NCBI RefSeq assembly: GCF_000419685.1
Contig: NZ_ATTM01000004.1
Span: 62,001-126,000 of the forward strand
Length of the DNA: 64,000 bases
DNA from: Flavobacterium antarcticum DSM 19726
Lineage (GTDB): Bacteria; Bacteroidota; Bacteroidia; Flavobacteriales; Flavobacteriaceae
Direction: 5' to 3'
Positions 34,886 through 45,512 of the stretch are shown piece by piece; the first letter of the stretch is position 1, and every line of letters starts with the position of its first letter. The notes below the pieces were generated by a model. It did not search any database, was not told the DNA's origin, and saw only the letters and a list, made by a program, of their open reading frames with translations. Position numbers and translations under genes: made by a program.

Positions 34886-35560
34886 TTAGTCTAGATTGTT
34901 AATGTAATAATTGGGATATTTACTTTTAACAAATGTAAACTGATTTTTTGAAACGGGCTGATTGGTTTTAAAAGAATTAACAACAATTGTTGTTTTGGTG
35001 CCATTTTTACCTGTTTCAATTACATTGTAGATGTTTTTTGTTTGCACATCAATTCCAAGTAATACCTCTTTGCGTTGGTCTTTTGAGCTTATTGGAATTA
35101 ATTTAATGTATTGAATTTTTCTTCCGCGAACATTCTGCAAAATATCCCACGAATACTTATACCCTTTGTTGAAAAAAGTCAACATTTTTGAAGGTGTAAT
35201 CGCACTTTCGTCCTTTTCGTCAAAATTAGAAATACTAATCTCTTCGTCTTCGGGCACAATAGTGTAGACTTTTTTTCCGTCAAAAATTTTAGTGATTCCC
35301 ATGAAGTTCAGCACATAGTTATTGCTCTGCAGTAACACGTTTCCTTTACTTTCTTGGTTGATATTTTCTTTCAAATTTTGAAGGGAATACTTAAAGTCAA
35401 TTGCAATATTGTCGTAGCTTTTTACTTTTGCAGTAACTTCATCAAGTAAGCCTTTCGCTTTTTGATCTTGAGCATTTACCTGAAAATTAGTAACTACAGC
35501 AAACAATACGGTTAAAAATAGTTGAATCTTGAATTTCATTTTAGAATGTATTTTTTTCAT
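34886..35560 (-). CDS. lolA: Outer-membrane lipoprotein carrier protein LolA
   Basis: About 224 aa periplasmic chaperone that carries lipoproteins from LolCDE to the outer membrane. A Sec signal ends NFQVNAQ-D. The mature chain has the LolA open-barrel pattern: AIDFKYSLQNLKENINQES, GNVLLQSNNYVLNFMGITKI and TPSKMLTFFNKGY. Starts are possible at 35578, 35560 and 35539; 35560 is my choice, 35539 lies just after the ftsK stop codon and would suit coupled translation. It is next to ftsK and lptF/G, a cluster I recall as conserved in Flavobacteriia. Confidence 0.9.
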   Translation of the reverse strand: MKKIHSKMKFKIQLFLTVLFAVVTNFQVNAQDQKAKGLLDEVTAKVKSYDNIAIDFKYSLQNLKENINQESKGNVLLQSNNYVLNFMGITKIFDGKKVYTIVPEDEEISISNFDEKDESAITPSKMLTFFNKGYKYSWDILQNVRGRKIQYIKLIPISSKDQRKEVLLGIDVQTKNIYNVIETGKNGTKTTIVVNSFKTNQPVSKNQFTFVKSKYPNYYINNLD

Positions 35561-37991
35561 TATTAAAAAAATCATCAAGAGAACTTAAATCCTGAATTAA
35601 AACGCCTCGCGCTTTACTACCTTCAAAGGGTCCTACAATTCCTGCAGATTCCAATTGATCAATTAAACGTCCGGCACGATTGTACCCTAATTTTAATTTT
35701 CTTTGCAGTAAAGAAGCGGAACCTTGTTGAGCTGTAACAATGATTTCAGCGGCGTCTCGGAACAAAGTATCTCTTTCGGAAATATCCATATCAAGTTTAG
35801 TGCCACTTTCATCTGGGCCAACAAATTCAGGCAATAAGTAAGCTTCAGGATATGCTTTCTGCGAACCAATAAATTCCGTGATTCGTTCCACTTCTGGTGT
35901 ATCGACAAAAGCACATTGCACCCGAACTACATCATTTCCGTTTGTATATAATAAATCACCACGACCTATCAATTGATCAGCACCAGCAGTATCTAAAATG
36001 GTTCGTGAGTCAATTTTTGAAGTTACCCTAAATGCAATTCGAGCAGGGAAATTCGCTTTAATAATACCAGTAATAACATTCACCGAAGGACGTTGCGTTG
36101 CAATAATTAGATGAATTCCAATGGCACGAGCCAATTGAGCTAATCGAGCAATTGGAGTTTCTACTTCTTTTCCAGCGGTCATAATTAAATCGGCAAACTC
36201 ATCTACTACTAATACAATATACGGCAAGAAGCGGTGTCCATTTTCAGGATTTAATTTTCGCCCTTTAAACTTATCATTGTATTCCTTGATATTTCGAACC
36301 ATTGCATCTTTAAGCAAATCATAACGGTTGTCCATTTCAATACATAATGAGTTTAAAGTATTGATTACCTTTGCATTATCAGTAATAATCGCATCGCCTC
36401 CATCCGGAAGTTTCGCAAGATAATGACGTTCAATTTTATTGAATAAAGTTAATTCTACTTTTTTCGGGTCAACCAAAACAAACTTTACTTCCGCAGGATG
36501 CTTTTTATATAAAAGCGAAGTCAATACTGCATTCAGTCCAACCGATTTTCCTTGACCCGTCGCTCCAGCCATTAATAAGTGAGGCATTTTGGCCAAATCA
36601 ACTACGAATGTTTCGTTACTAATCGTTTTTCCTAAGGCAATTGGCAATTCCATTTCTGCTTCTTGAAAACGTGCTGAGCCGATGACGCTTTTCATAGAAA
36701 CCATTGTTGGGTTTTTATTTGGAACTTCGATACCAATAGTACCTTTTCCAGGAATTGGTGCTATAATTCGAATTCCCAGAGCTGAAAGCGATAAAGCGAT
36801 ATCATCTTCCAAACTTTTAATTTTTGATATACGAATTCCCGCTTCCGGAACAATTTCATACAAAGTAACAGAGGGACCAACAGTTGCTTTAATTTGAGCA
36901 ATTTCAATTTTGTAATTCCGTAAAGTCTCCACAATACGGTTTTTATTTTCTTCTAATTCAGCTTGGTTTATAGTAATTCCACCCGTTGAATATTCCTTAA
37001 GTAAGTCTAAAGTAGGGAATTTATAATTTGATAAATCTAAAGTGGGGTCAAACAAACCAAAATCAGCCACTAATCGGGAAGCCGTATTTTCTTCAATCGT
37101 TTCTTCTTCGGCCACTTTCTCGATAACAAATTCTTCGTGATGCGGGACTTCATCAACAACTAATTCAGGAACAGAAACTACTTTTTTAGGCTTTGGATCT
37201 AAATTTAATTCTGACGAATTATTAATAGTCGGTTTAATATCCTCTTTATTGATTTCAAATTTTGAAGCAGGTTTTACAACGGGCTCTTTTTTGACTAACT
37301 CCGGTTCCTCCGCTACAGCAAATTCCTCTAAATTATAAGATTTCGATTCTTCACGGCTTTTTTTCAACGCTTCAAAATCTTCTGCAACTTTGTTCTTCGT
37401 TTTTTCAAATAAATTTTTAACTGCATCAGGCGACACTTTCATTCTAAAAATCAGAAAAATAATGAGTCCAAAAATCAGTACCAGTAATGTTCCTGTTTTG
37501 CCTAAATAATCCTGAAGGTAATCGTTCATTTCAAAACCAATTACACCACCTAACTCTGGTAATTTAGTTGCGAAAAATCCAAAAATAACAGCTACAATTA
37601 TAGCCACAAAACTATCCCAGAACCAACTGCTACGCAATTTTCGAACTGATAAGTCTAAAATTAAATACATTCCGGTTAAGAAAAATAAACGCACAAATAT
37701 AAATGCAGCCACACCAAAACCTTCGTAAACAAACAAGTTAGCAAGATAAGCTCCAAATTTTCCAAGCCAATTTCTAACTTCTATTCCACGATTTGCAACT
37801 TCATGAACGGCACTTTGATCTTGTTGTCCATAAATATAAAATGAAATAAAAGAAAGCGCCAATGCTATTGAAAACAAAAGCAAAAGCGTTCCAAAAATCA
37901 TTTTATGCTGACGCGAAAATCCTTTCTTTTTAGTGGAATCCGAAGTGGAATCTTTTTTAGATGCAGTAGTTTTTTTTGCTGTTTTCGCCAT
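35541..37991 (-). CDS. ftsK: DNA translocase FtsK
   Basis: 816 aa, septal DNA pump for chromosome segregation. Four membrane helices in the first 180 residues (e.g. HKMIFGTLLLLFSIALALSF, and FVAIIVAVIFGFFATKL), a charged Pro/Glu/Val-rich linker (about 200-330), the motor with Walker A GATGQGKSV near residue 476 and Walker B IVLVVDEFADLI, and a C-terminal gamma winged helix (about 755-810; YNRAGRLIDQLESAGIVGP) that reads polarity sequences. The basic N-terminus (KTAKKTTASKK) is cytoplasmic. Its stop codon sits within the lolA upstream start region, indicating one operon with lolA-lptF/G-ribB. Confidence 0.97.
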   Translation of the reverse strand: MAKTAKKTTASKKDSTSDSTKKKGFSRQHKMIFGTLLLLFSIALALSFISFYIYGQQDQSAVHEVANRGIEVRNWLGKFGAYLANLFVYEGFGVAAFIFVRLFFLTGMYLILDLSVRKLRSSWFWDSFVAIIVAVIFGFFATKLPELGGVIGFEMNDYLQDYLGKTGTLLVLIFGLIIFLIFRMKVSPDAVKNLFEKTKNKVAEDFEALKKSREESKSYNLEEFAVAEEPELVKKEPVVKPASKFEINKEDIKPTINNSSELNLDPKPKKVVSVPELVVDEVPHHEEFVIEKVAEEETIEENTASRLVADFGLFDPTLDLSNYKFPTLDLLKEYSTGGITINQAELEENKNRIVETLRNYKIEIAQIKATVGPSVTLYEIVPEAGIRISKIKSLEDDIALSLSALGIRIIAPIPGKGTIGIEVPNKNPTMVSMKSVIGSARFQEAEMELPIALGKTISNETFVVDLAKMPHLLMAGATGQGKSVGLNAVLTSLLYKKHPAEVKFVLVDPKKVELTLFNKIERHYLAKLPDGGDAIITDNAKVINTLNSLCIEMDNRYDLLKDAMVRNIKEYNDKFKGRKLNPENGHRFLPYIVLVVDEFADLIMTAGKEVETPIARLAQLARAIGIHLIIATQRPSVNVITGIIKANFPARIAFRVTSKIDSRTILDTAGADQLIGRGDLLYTNGNDVVRVQCAFVDTPEVERITEFIGSQKAYPEAYLLPEFVGPDESGTKLDMDISERDTLFRDAAEIIVTAQQGSASLLQRKLKLGYNRAGRLIDQLESAGIVGPFEGSKARGVLIQDLSSLDDFFNNEKNTF

Positions 37992-38045
37992 GCTTGAGTT
38001 AGATGCTTAAAATATAAATATAAGGAGTTTACGATTACATACCAA

Positions 38046-38420
38046 TTAAAGCGCCCGAATAATAGGTACATAAATTATTGCACCAATCAAAAGAGCAGTC
38101 ATTGCTGCGAAAAATACAGCTCCAGCAGCGATATCTTTGATAAAGCCAATTTTAGTATGGAATTCCGGATGGATAAAATCTGCAATCTTCTCAACGGCAG
38201 TATTCAAACCTTCAATACTAAGTACTAAACCAACCGCCAAAGTTTGAAACAACCATTCTGTTTTTGAAATTTCAAAATAAAACCCAGCTATTGTTACTAG
38301 AATTCCCAAGGAAAACTGCACCATAATGCTGTGTTCTGTCGTAATCAATTTGTACGCTCCGACAAGTGCAAATTTCAAACTTTTTAATCGTCCTGAGACA
38401 AAGCTGTGATCCTGTTTCAT
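38046..38420 (-). CDS. dgkA: Diacylglycerol kinase family protein (DgkA-like)
   Basis: 124 aa integral membrane kinase, either diacylglycerol kinase or undecaprenol kinase. Three helices: IMVQFSLGILVTIAGFYF, FQTLAVGLVLSIEGLNTAVE and IAAGAVFFAAMTALLIGAII. The conserved active-site segment EGLNTAVEKIADFIHPEFH (second helix into loop) and the KDIAAGAVF motif are present. As in Gram-positive homologues, undecaprenol is a likely substrate. It starts 1 bp after tpx (stop at 38422) and ends 55 bp before ftsK, so it links the redox gene to the ftsK cluster. Confidence 0.93.
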   Translation of the reverse strand: MKQDHSFVSGRLKSLKFALVGAYKLITTEHSIMVQFSLGILVTIAGFYFEISKTEWLFQTLAVGLVLSIEGLNTAVEKIADFIHPEFHTKIGFIKDIAAGAVFFAAMTALLIGAIIYVPIIRAL

Positions 38421-38421
38421 C

Positions 38422-38919
38422 TTACAATACTGCTAATGCAGCTTCGTAATTAGGTTCGTCCGCAATCTCACCCACTTGTTCTGCATGAATAACAGTTCCG
38501 TTTTCATCTAAAACAATAACCGTTCTAGAATGCAATCCCGCTAATGGACCGTCTGTCATTTCTAAACCATAATTTTTACCAAATTCACCCGTTTTAAAAT
38601 CAGATAAATTAATTACATTTTCTAGTCCTTCCGCACCACAAAAACGTTTTTGCGCAAATGGTAAATCTCTAGAAATACACAATACCGTTGTGTTCTCTAA
38701 TTTACTCGCTTGCTCATTGAACGTACGAACTGATTGAGCACAAGTTCCCGTATCGATGCTTGGAAAAATATTCATAACTACTCTTTTACCTGAAAAATCA
38801 GCTAAAGTTGCAGGTGATAAATCGGTTTTGATTAAGTTGAATTCAGTTGCTTTTGAACCTTTTTTAGGTAATTCGCCACTTGTATGAATAGGATTTCCTC
38901 CTAAAGTAATTGATGCCAT
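38422..38919 (-). CDS. tpx: Thiol peroxidase
   Basis: 165 aa atypical 2-Cys peroxiredoxin that reduces lipid hydroperoxides with thioredoxin. Peroxidatic Cys60 ([11 protein letters not shown]) and resolving Cys94 (QKRFCGAE) match E. coli Cys61 and Cys95. The conserved ARG of the active site is in [13 protein letters not shown]. One base separates it from dgkA. Thioredoxin reductase is encoded at 56421-57368. Confidence 0.97.
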   Translation of the reverse strand: MASITLGGNPIHTSGELPKKGSKATEFNLIKTDLSPATLADFSGKRVVMNIFPSIDTGTCAQSVRTFNEQASKLENTTVLCISRDLPFAQKRFCGAEGLENVINLSDFKTGEFGKNYGLEMTDGPLAGLHSRTVIVLDENGTVIHAEQVGEIADEPNYEAALAVL

Positions 38920-39059
38920 AATAAAAATATTTTAGTCGTCAAAAATACAGAATATTTTAGACAAATTAAAGATTATTGTAGGTTAATGAGTGGTTAAAGA
39001 AGCAGAATTTTATTTCTAATTATACCTATTTTATTTAAGTGATCGTGTGGCTTTTTCAC

Positions 39060-40055
39060 TTATCGACTGGGCTTTCTAGCAACAATTAAAGATAAAAGTA
39101 CAGAACCTACTAAAATTCCGCCAATAATAATCAGCGAAAAAATCGAATCAATATGGTATACCGGAGCTATTACCATTTTTATTCCAATAAAAGTCAAAAT
39201 AATAGCAAGACCATATTTCAACATGCTGAATAAATATAGAAAATTATCCAATAGGAAAAATAGTGCTCGTAAACCTAAAATTGCAAATATATTAGAGGTA
39301 TACAATATAAATGGATCGTCAGAAATCGCAAAAATGGCAGGAATTGAATCAACTGCAAATAGTAAATCTGTAAACTCAATAACAGCTAAAACAACAAAAA
39401 GAGGCGTCGCCAAACGCTTTCCGTTTTTAATTGTAAAAAATTTATCCCCATCATATTCATCGGTTACTTTAAAGAACTTCCGAACCAACTGAGCTCCTTT
39501 AGTTTGATTATAATCGGCACTATCATCTTCCAATTCCGGCATCCAAGATTTAATTCCGGCATAAATTAAAAACACACCAAACAGTGTCATGATAATATTG
39601 ATGTTATACTTTAAGCCTTCTATGCCAAAGTTCTCTAGTATAGTATTTAAATACGTTAACTTTATTAAATACGCTCCTGAAAAAATAAAGATGGCACGTA
39701 AAAATAAAGCACCGATAATTCCCCAAAACAAAATTTTATGCTTGTTTTTGTTGGCAACGTCAAAGAACTTAAATACCATTATAAAAACGAACAAGTTGTC
39801 TACCGAAAGTGCTTTTTCAATCCAATAAGCCGATTGAAATTCGTAAAATTTCGTTGGACCTGCAATATTGTAAATAATCGCACTAAAACCCATCGCCAAA
39901 CCAATCCAAACTACGGACCAACTTAACGCTTCTTTATTAGTGATTTCGTGGCTGTTTTTATTAAACACACCTAAATCCAGCAATAACATCACAATAATAA
40001 CAACGCCAAAAAGAGCAATTAGCCAGGGATGTTCAAGATATATCGGGTGGTCCAT
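39060..40055 (-). CDS. TerC/Alx family membrane protein
   Basis: 331 aa integral membrane protein of the TerC/Alx family, associated with metal (manganese) homeostasis and pH response. About nine helices; the acidic intramembrane motifs are EKALSVDNLFVFIMVF (about 80-95) and EFTDLLFAVDSIPAIFAIS (about 226-244), whose Glu and Asp residues are thought to bind the ion. The N-terminal helix LIALFGVVIIVMLLLDLGVF and a basic C-terminal RKPSR complete it. In E. coli the alx mRNA has a pH-responsive element; I see no such hairpin in the short upstream spacer here. Confidence 0.92.
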   Translation of the reverse strand: MDHPIYLEHPWLIALFGVVIIVMLLLDLGVFNKNSHEITNKEALSWSVVWIGLAMGFSAIIYNIAGPTKFYEFQSAYWIEKALSVDNLFVFIMVFKFFDVANKNKHKILFWGIIGALFLRAIFIFSGAYLIKLTYLNTILENFGIEGLKYNINIIMTLFGVFLIYAGIKSWMPELEDDSADYNQTKGAQLVRKFFKVTDEYDGDKFFTIKNGKRLATPLFVVLAVIEFTDLLFAVDSIPAIFAISDDPFILYTSNIFAILGLRALFFLLDNFLYLFSMLKYGLAIILTFIGIKMVIAPVYHIDSIFSLIIIGGILVGSVLLSLIVARKPSR

Positions 40056-40094
40056 TTTATGTAATACAACTTAATTAATAATTTTCTATTTTGA

Positions 40095-42791
40095 TTACTC
40101 TTCTTCTTTGAAAAGATTGATTTGGCCGTCTTCTCCCAATGAGGTATTTGGATCTACTTCCATTGGGTCAACAACTTCTTTCTCTTCTGGAGCGATTTCT
40201 ACAGGAATTTCAAATGGCAGTGACTCAAGTAAATTAATCTGTTTAATTTTATCACTAGTCAACTGATTACCTAAAGCTTTAATTCCCTTTACCGTTATAA
40301 AACTTTCAAAATCAATAGTTTGATTTTCTTTTTGAACTCCTTTTACTTTTGCAAAAACAACTTCTGCAACGGGTCGATAATCGGTTGCTACAATTTCAAC
40401 TTGCGACTTTGGATGTTCCGTTATGAAAATATCTTCCCTGTTTTCATTGTCAATTAAGAAGCGTTTTACAAAATATTTTTCCTTTTCTCCTTCGAAATAA
40501 ATCGCGGAAATAGGTTTTTTTGGCGACCATTTTTCCAACACAATCATGTCTTCATCAAAATGCGTCGTCAATTCAGGAATTATGGTCTTCACTTTTCCGG
40601 ATTGTTGGATAATCAATAAGCGATCATTAGGTTTAAATTCGCCTAGCAACTCACCTCTTCCATCTACATTTAGCTTCTGTACTGTATCGTCAAACCAAAT
40701 TCTTCTCGGTTTCAAAGTCGAAATTCCTTTTTCCTTTAATTCGATTTTCTTAATTGGATATTTAGTAACCAAGTTTCCTTTTGAACCACGACCTTTTATC
40801 GCTAAATCAGCAAAGTCAATATCGAATTTTAATTTTTTAACAGTACCAACTTGCCGCAGCAAAATGGTAATTACTTCCGCTTCTCCATTTGGATTGTGCG
40901 AAAAATACAGCACTTGTGAACCTGCTTTGTCTTGCGAAAGTGGATACACTTTATCCCTAGTCACTCCCGAAACATTAAATCTCTTGATATAAGAAGGACC
41001 TGATTTTCCATCTCGGTAAATCATATTATAGATCGTCCGTTTGTCTTGTTTGTCGAAAATAGCAATGTGAATAATATCTTTGCCCACAAATTTCTTGTCG
41101 TCAACCTTTGAAATTAGCATCGATCCGTCGCGTAGAAAAACAATTACATCATCAATTTCCGAACAATCCGCTACATATTCGTCTTTTTTCAAACCAGTTC
41201 CGAAGAATCCTTCTTCCCGATTTACATATAATTTTGTATTCCGAAGAATAACTTTTGTAGCTTCAATATCATCAAATATTCGAAGTTCCGTTTGACGTTC
41301 ACGGCCTTTTCCGTATTTGTCTTTTAATTTGGTGAAAAATGCAATGGCGAAGTCAATAATATGTTCCAAATCATGTTTGACTTGCTCCATTTCTGCTTCT
41401 AATTTTGCAATCGCATCATCCGCTTTATCCGAGTCAAAACGCGTAATTCGAATCATTGGAATTTGCGTCAACTTTTGCAAATCATCGTCGTTAATATCCC
41501 GAACTAATAAATTTCTATAAGGCTCAAAACTCTTGTACATGTATTCATACAGCGCTTCTTTGTCAGAATACAGCTTGAAGTCGATGTACATTTCTTCCCG
41601 AATGAAGATTTTTTCTAAAGTTGAAAAATGCCATTTATTCTGCAATTCAGCCAATTGAATTTCCAACTCACTTTTCAGTAAATCAACCGTTCGATGCGTA
41701 GAAATTTTCAACATTTCAGAAACACCAATAAATAAAGGTTTGTGGTTTTCAATGACACAACCTAAAGGTGCAATAGACGTTTCACAAGCCGTGAAAGCAA
41801 ATAAAGCATCAATCGTTTTATCAGGAGAAACACCTGGAAATAAGTGAATTAAAATTTCAACTTCAGCGGCAGTATTGTCTTCAATTTTCTTTATTTTGAT
41901 TTTGCCTTTGTCGTTGGCTTTTAAAATACTGTCAATTAAAGTTACCGTATTTGTCGAAAATGGAATTTGAGTAATGACTAATGTTTGCTTGTCCAATTGC
42001 GCAATTTTCGCCCGAACGCGAACTCGACCGCCTCGAAGTCCATCGTTATAATTGGAAACATCGGCAATTCCAGCTGTAATATAATCCGGATATAAAGTAA
42101 ATGGTTTTCCTTTTAATATTTTTATCGAACTATCAATCAGTTCATTAAAATTATGTGGCAACACTTTTGTAGACAATCCAACAGCAATTCCCTCAGCTCC
42201 TTGTGCTAAAAGTAATGGGAATTTTACAGGAAGATTTACAGGTTCTGCACGTCGACCATCATAAGAAACGCCCCATTCTGTAATTTTTGGAGAATATAAA
42301 ACATCGTGACCAAATTTTGAAATTCGTGCTTCGATGTAACGAGAAGCTGCAGCACTGTCGCCGGTGAGAATGTTTCCCCAGTTTCCTTGCATGTCGATTA
42401 TCAAATCTTTCTGGCCAATTTGGACCATCGCATCGCCAATACTAGCGTCACCGTGTGGATGATACTGCATCGTATGACCTACGATATTCGCCACTTTATT
42501 GTAACGACCGTCGTCTAATTCTTTCATCGAATGCATTATCCGACGTTGAACGGGTTTGAAACCATCTTCAATCGCAGGAACGGCACGTTCCAAAATCACG
42601 TAAGAAGCATAATCCAAAAACCAATCCTTGAACATACCCGTTACTTTCGTAATCGTATCTTCCGGATTGTCGTTATTTTCGTAAAAATGATGTCCCGAGG
42701 TTTGAATATCTTCAAATCCTGCATCATTTGATGATTGATTCAGAGATGCTTCGTTTTCTTCAGGTAATTTATTTTCTTCGTCTTCGTTCAT
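40095..42791 (-). CDS. parC: DNA topoisomerase IV subunit A
   Basis: 898 aa breakage-reunion subunit of the decatenating topoisomerase IV. Catalytic Tyr152 in SAAASRYIEARI; quinolone region HPHGDASIGDAM with Ala116 and Asp120. The C-terminal pinwheel has no full GyrA-box QRRGGKG; it has KGRGSKGNLVTKYP instead, which with its parE neighbour marks it as ParC rather than GyrA. A 45-residue acidic N-terminal extension (EDEENKLPEENEASLNQSS) and an acidic C-terminus flank the core. The gene starts 61 bp after parE, so the two are one operon. Confidence 0.95.
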   Translation of the reverse strand: MNEDEENKLPEENEASLNQSSNDAGFEDIQTSGHHFYENNDNPEDTITKVTGMFKDWFLDYASYVILERAVPAIEDGFKPVQRRIMHSMKELDDGRYNKVANIVGHTMQYHPHGDASIGDAMVQIGQKDLIIDMQGNWGNILTGDSAAASRYIEARISKFGHDVLYSPKITEWGVSYDGRRAEPVNLPVKFPLLLAQGAEGIAVGLSTKVLPHNFNELIDSSIKILKGKPFTLYPDYITAGIADVSNYNDGLRGGRVRVRAKIAQLDKQTLVITQIPFSTNTVTLIDSILKANDKGKIKIKKIEDNTAAEVEILIHLFPGVSPDKTIDALFAFTACETSIAPLGCVIENHKPLFIGVSEMLKISTHRTVDLLKSELEIQLAELQNKWHFSTLEKIFIREEMYIDFKLYSDKEALYEYMYKSFEPYRNLLVRDINDDDLQKLTQIPMIRITRFDSDKADDAIAKLEAEMEQVKHDLEHIIDFAIAFFTKLKDKYGKGRERQTELRIFDDIEATKVILRNTKLYVNREEGFFGTGLKKDEYVADCSEIDDVIVFLRDGSMLISKVDDKKFVGKDIIHIAIFDKQDKRTIYNMIYRDGKSGPSYIKRFNVSGVTRDKVYPLSQDKAGSQVLYFSHNPNGEAEVITILLRQVGTVKKLKFDIDFADLAIKGRGSKGNLVTKYPIKKIELKEKGISTLKPRRIWFDDTVQKLNVDGRGELLGEFKPNDRLLIIQQSGKVKTIIPELTTHFDEDMIVLEKWSPKKPISAIYFEGEKEKYFVKRFLIDNENREDIFITEHPKSQVEIVATDYRPVAEVVFAKVKGVQKENQTIDFESFITVKGIKALGNQLTSDKIKQINLLESLPFEIPVEIAPEEKEVVDPMEVDPNTSLGEDGQINLFKEEE

Positions 42792-42852
42792 TATAAATTT
42801 AAGAACTAAAAATTATATTTTTTTTCAAAGTAAAACTTTTAATAGTTTTACG

Positions 42853-44709
42853 TTATTCTTTTTCCACCACATCCAACTCCACCTTCAAATTATTAATAAT
42901 AAATTCTTGTCTATCGGGCGTATTTTTTCCCATATAAAACTCTAATAATTTTTCAATAGAAGTCGACTTATCTAACATCACAGGATCAAGGCGAATATCG
43001 GCTCCAATAAAGTGCTTGAATTCATCTGGCGAAATTTCACCAAGACCCTTAAATCGAGTTATTTCTGGTTTTGGTTTTAATTTTTCAATCGCATTTACAC
43101 GTTCTTCTTCAGAATAGCAATAAATCGTTTCTTTTTTATTTCGAACTCTAAAAAGTGGCGTTTGCAAAATATACAAATGTCCTTCTTTGATTAATTCGGG
43201 AAAAAATTGCAAGAAAAAAGTAATCAATAATAACCGAATGTGCATTCCATCGACATCGGCATCGGTTGCAATTACGATATTGTTGTACCGTAAATCTTCC
43301 ATGTTTTCTTCGATATTTAAAGCCGCTTGAAGCAAGTTGAATTCCTCATTTTCATAAACAATCTTCTTGGTCATGCCGTAAGAATTCAATGGCTTTCCAC
43401 GCAAACTAAAAACCGCTTGCGTATTGACATCACGTGATTTGGTAATCGAACCCGAAGCCGAATCTCCCTCCGTTATGAAAAGCGTACTTTCCAAATAGCG
43501 TGGATTTTTTATATCGGCTAAATGAACTCTGCAATCTCTTAATTTCTTATTGTGTAAGTTGGATTTCTTAGCTCTGTCTTTCGCCAGTTTCCGAATTCCA
43601 GAAAGTTCTTTTCGTTCGCGTTCGGCTTGTAAAATTTTACGTAGCAATAAATCGGCAACTTCCGGATTTTTATGCAAGTAGTTGTCAAGTTTCGTCTTAA
43701 CAAAGTCGTTAATAAAGGTTCGAACCGTTGGCATATCAGGTCCAACATCAGTAGAACCAAGTTTTGTTTTCGTTTGGGATTCAAAAACAGGTTCCATCAC
43801 TTTAATACTGACCGCACTTACTACCGACTTTCGAACATCAGACGGTTCAAAGTTTTTATTGTAAAATTCACGAATCGTTTTCACCAAAGCTTCTCGAAAA
43901 GCAGTTAAGTGCGTTCCGCCTTGAGTGGTATTTTGACCGTTAACAAAAGAGTGGTATTCTTCTGAATACTGCGATTTACTATGTGTCAAAGCCACTTCGA
44001 TATCTTCACCTAAAAGATGGATGATCGGATAAACCATATCTTCCTCAGCGATGTTTTCTTCTAATAAATCTTTAAGTCCGTTATCCGAATGAAATTTTTC
44101 ACCATTGTATAAAATGGTCAATCCTGTATTCAGATAACAGTAATTTTTAAGCATTTTAATTACATATTCATTTCTGAATTTGTAATTTTTAAAAATAGCT
44201 TCGTCGGGAACAAAAATTACTTTTGTTCCTTTCCGTTTTGTAGATTCAATGACGTCTTCTTCAAGAACCAGATTTCCACCTGAAAATTCAGCGGCCTTTT
44301 GTTTGTCGTCACGAACAGATTCTACTCTAAAATAATGCGAAAGTGCGTTTACCGCTTTTGTTCCAACACCATTTAGTCCCACGGATTTTTTGAATGCAAG
44401 TGAGTCGTATTTACCACCTGTATTCATTTTGGAAACCACGTCAACCACTTTCCCCAAAGGAATTCCACGACCGTAATCTCGAACAGAAACCGTTTTATCT
44501 TTGATGGAAACTTCAATGGTTTTCCCAGCACCCATAACGAATTCATCGATACAGTTGTCTAAAACTTCTTTAAGTAAAATGTAAATTCCATCGTCAGGAG
44601 AAGATCCGTCGCCTAATTTTCCGATGTACATTCCTGGTCGCATTCTGATGTGCTCTTTCCAGTCAAGTGAACGGATATTATCTTCGTCGTACTTATTTTG
44701 TTCGGCCAT
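42853..44709 (-). CDS. parE: DNA topoisomerase IV subunit B
   Basis: 618 aa ATPase subunit of topoisomerase IV. GHKL ATPase motifs: [37 protein letters not shown] and the loop QGGTHLTAF; transducer domain to about 390; TOPRIM with [27 protein letters not shown] (Mg-binding DxD). [20 protein letters not shown] early in the chain is typical for the Bacteroidota ParE. First gene of the parE-parC operon; no gyrB in the window. Confidence 0.97.
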   Translation of the reverse strand: MAEQNKYDEDNIRSLDWKEHIRMRPGMYIGKLGDGSSPDDGIYILLKEVLDNCIDEFVMGAGKTIEVSIKDKTVSVRDYGRGIPLGKVVDVVSKMNTGGKYDSLAFKKSVGLNGVGTKAVNALSHYFRVESVRDDKQKAAEFSGGNLVLEEDVIESTKRKGTKVIFVPDEAIFKNYKFRNEYVIKMLKNYCYLNTGLTILYNGEKFHSDNGLKDLLEENIAEEDMVYPIIHLLGEDIEVALTHSKSQYSEEYHSFVNGQNTTQGGTHLTAFREALVKTIREFYNKNFEPSDVRKSVVSAVSIKVMEPVFESQTKTKLGSTDVGPDMPTVRTFINDFVKTKLDNYLHKNPEVADLLLRKILQAERERKELSGIRKLAKDRAKKSNLHNKKLRDCRVHLADIKNPRYLESTLFITEGDSASGSITKSRDVNTQAVFSLRGKPLNSYGMTKKIVYENEEFNLLQAALNIEENMEDLRYNNIVIATDADVDGMHIRLLLITFFLQFFPELIKEGHLYILQTPLFRVRNKKETIYCYSEEERVNAIEKLKPKPEITRFKGLGEISPDEFKHFIGADIRLDPVMLDKSTSIEKLLEFYMGKNTPDRQEFIINNLKVELDVVEKE

Positions 44710-44837
44710 TTGAAAATTGTGGATTTTCAGCTAATATACGGTATCTGGACAAAAGATAAAAGTGGGTGTAAATAAAGTTATCAAAAAGAATTTAACCACT
44801 TTAAATGTTGTTTTCTAGAGGTTTTTCTGCTACTTAT

Positions 44838-45512
44838 TTACTTATAATGTTGAAAAATCCCGAAGTCACTTGGGGTCCAAAGTGCCGCTTTCTGATCCAT
44901 CGCTTTTAAACCATTATTTGCCCAAGTATTGCAAGTATAAAAGAAACTGTACGAACCTTTGGCTTCATAAAAACTATCATTTTGACCGTAAGTCGTTGCA
45001 TCAATCAAAATTGGATTTCCATCGGCATCAAGTTGAAATTTTGCTTCGATATAAGCAATCAGATTTCTGTATTCGTCAGCAGAAATTTTAATTTTTATAC
45101 AGTCTTCATTTTCGTTGATTTGCTTATAAAAAGTTGCATGCATCGCCGAACTTCCGAGTCCAAAAGCAGCTACAAAAGCGGTACTGAATTTTAAATCCGA
45201 CCATTCGGGAGTGTCCAAATAGAATCCTTTGTCTCCCCAACCAAAACCAATAAACTGCATGGTGCTGTCTTGCGATTTAATTTGACTGAATTTTATGGTT
45301 TTACTCCAGTCTTTATATCCTGTTTTTATTGGAACTACTAAATCAGTATGAACGCCATTGGTTTTAATGTACACCTCTACATCCTCTTTGGGCTGGACAT
45401 CTTTAGAATTAACTGAAATATAAGGAATTAATAGTGCAAAAATCACATACACTATTATAAAAATTACTAATGCTAAAACTGTTTTAGCTAAAATTATAAG
45501 CACTTTCTTCAT
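44838..45512 (-). CDS. TIGR02117/DUF2459 family protein
   Basis: 224 aa. An N-terminal membrane helix (ILAKTVLALVIFIIVYVIFA), then a periplasmic domain with the family marks NGVHTDLVVPIKTGYKDW, FIGFGWGDKGFYLDTPEWSD and SYSFFYTCNTWANNGLKA. The Cys-Asn-Thr-Trp in the last motif and the His in GVHTD look like a papain-fold catalytic pair, as in NlpC/P60 relatives; this is inference. In other bacteria this family lies near urease genes; here it is not. Its first codons overlap the FMN-reductase gene by 29 bp. Confidence 0.88.
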   Translation of the reverse strand: MKKVLIILAKTVLALVIFIIVYVIFALLIPYISVNSKDVQPKEDVEVYIKTNGVHTDLVVPIKTGYKDWSKTIKFSQIKSQDSTMQFIGFGWGDKGFYLDTPEWSDLKFSTAFVAAFGLGSSAMHATFYKQINENEDCIKIKISADEYRNLIAYIEAKFQLDADGNPILIDATTYGQNDSFYEAKGSYSFFYTCNTWANNGLKAMDQKAALWTPSDFGIFQHYK

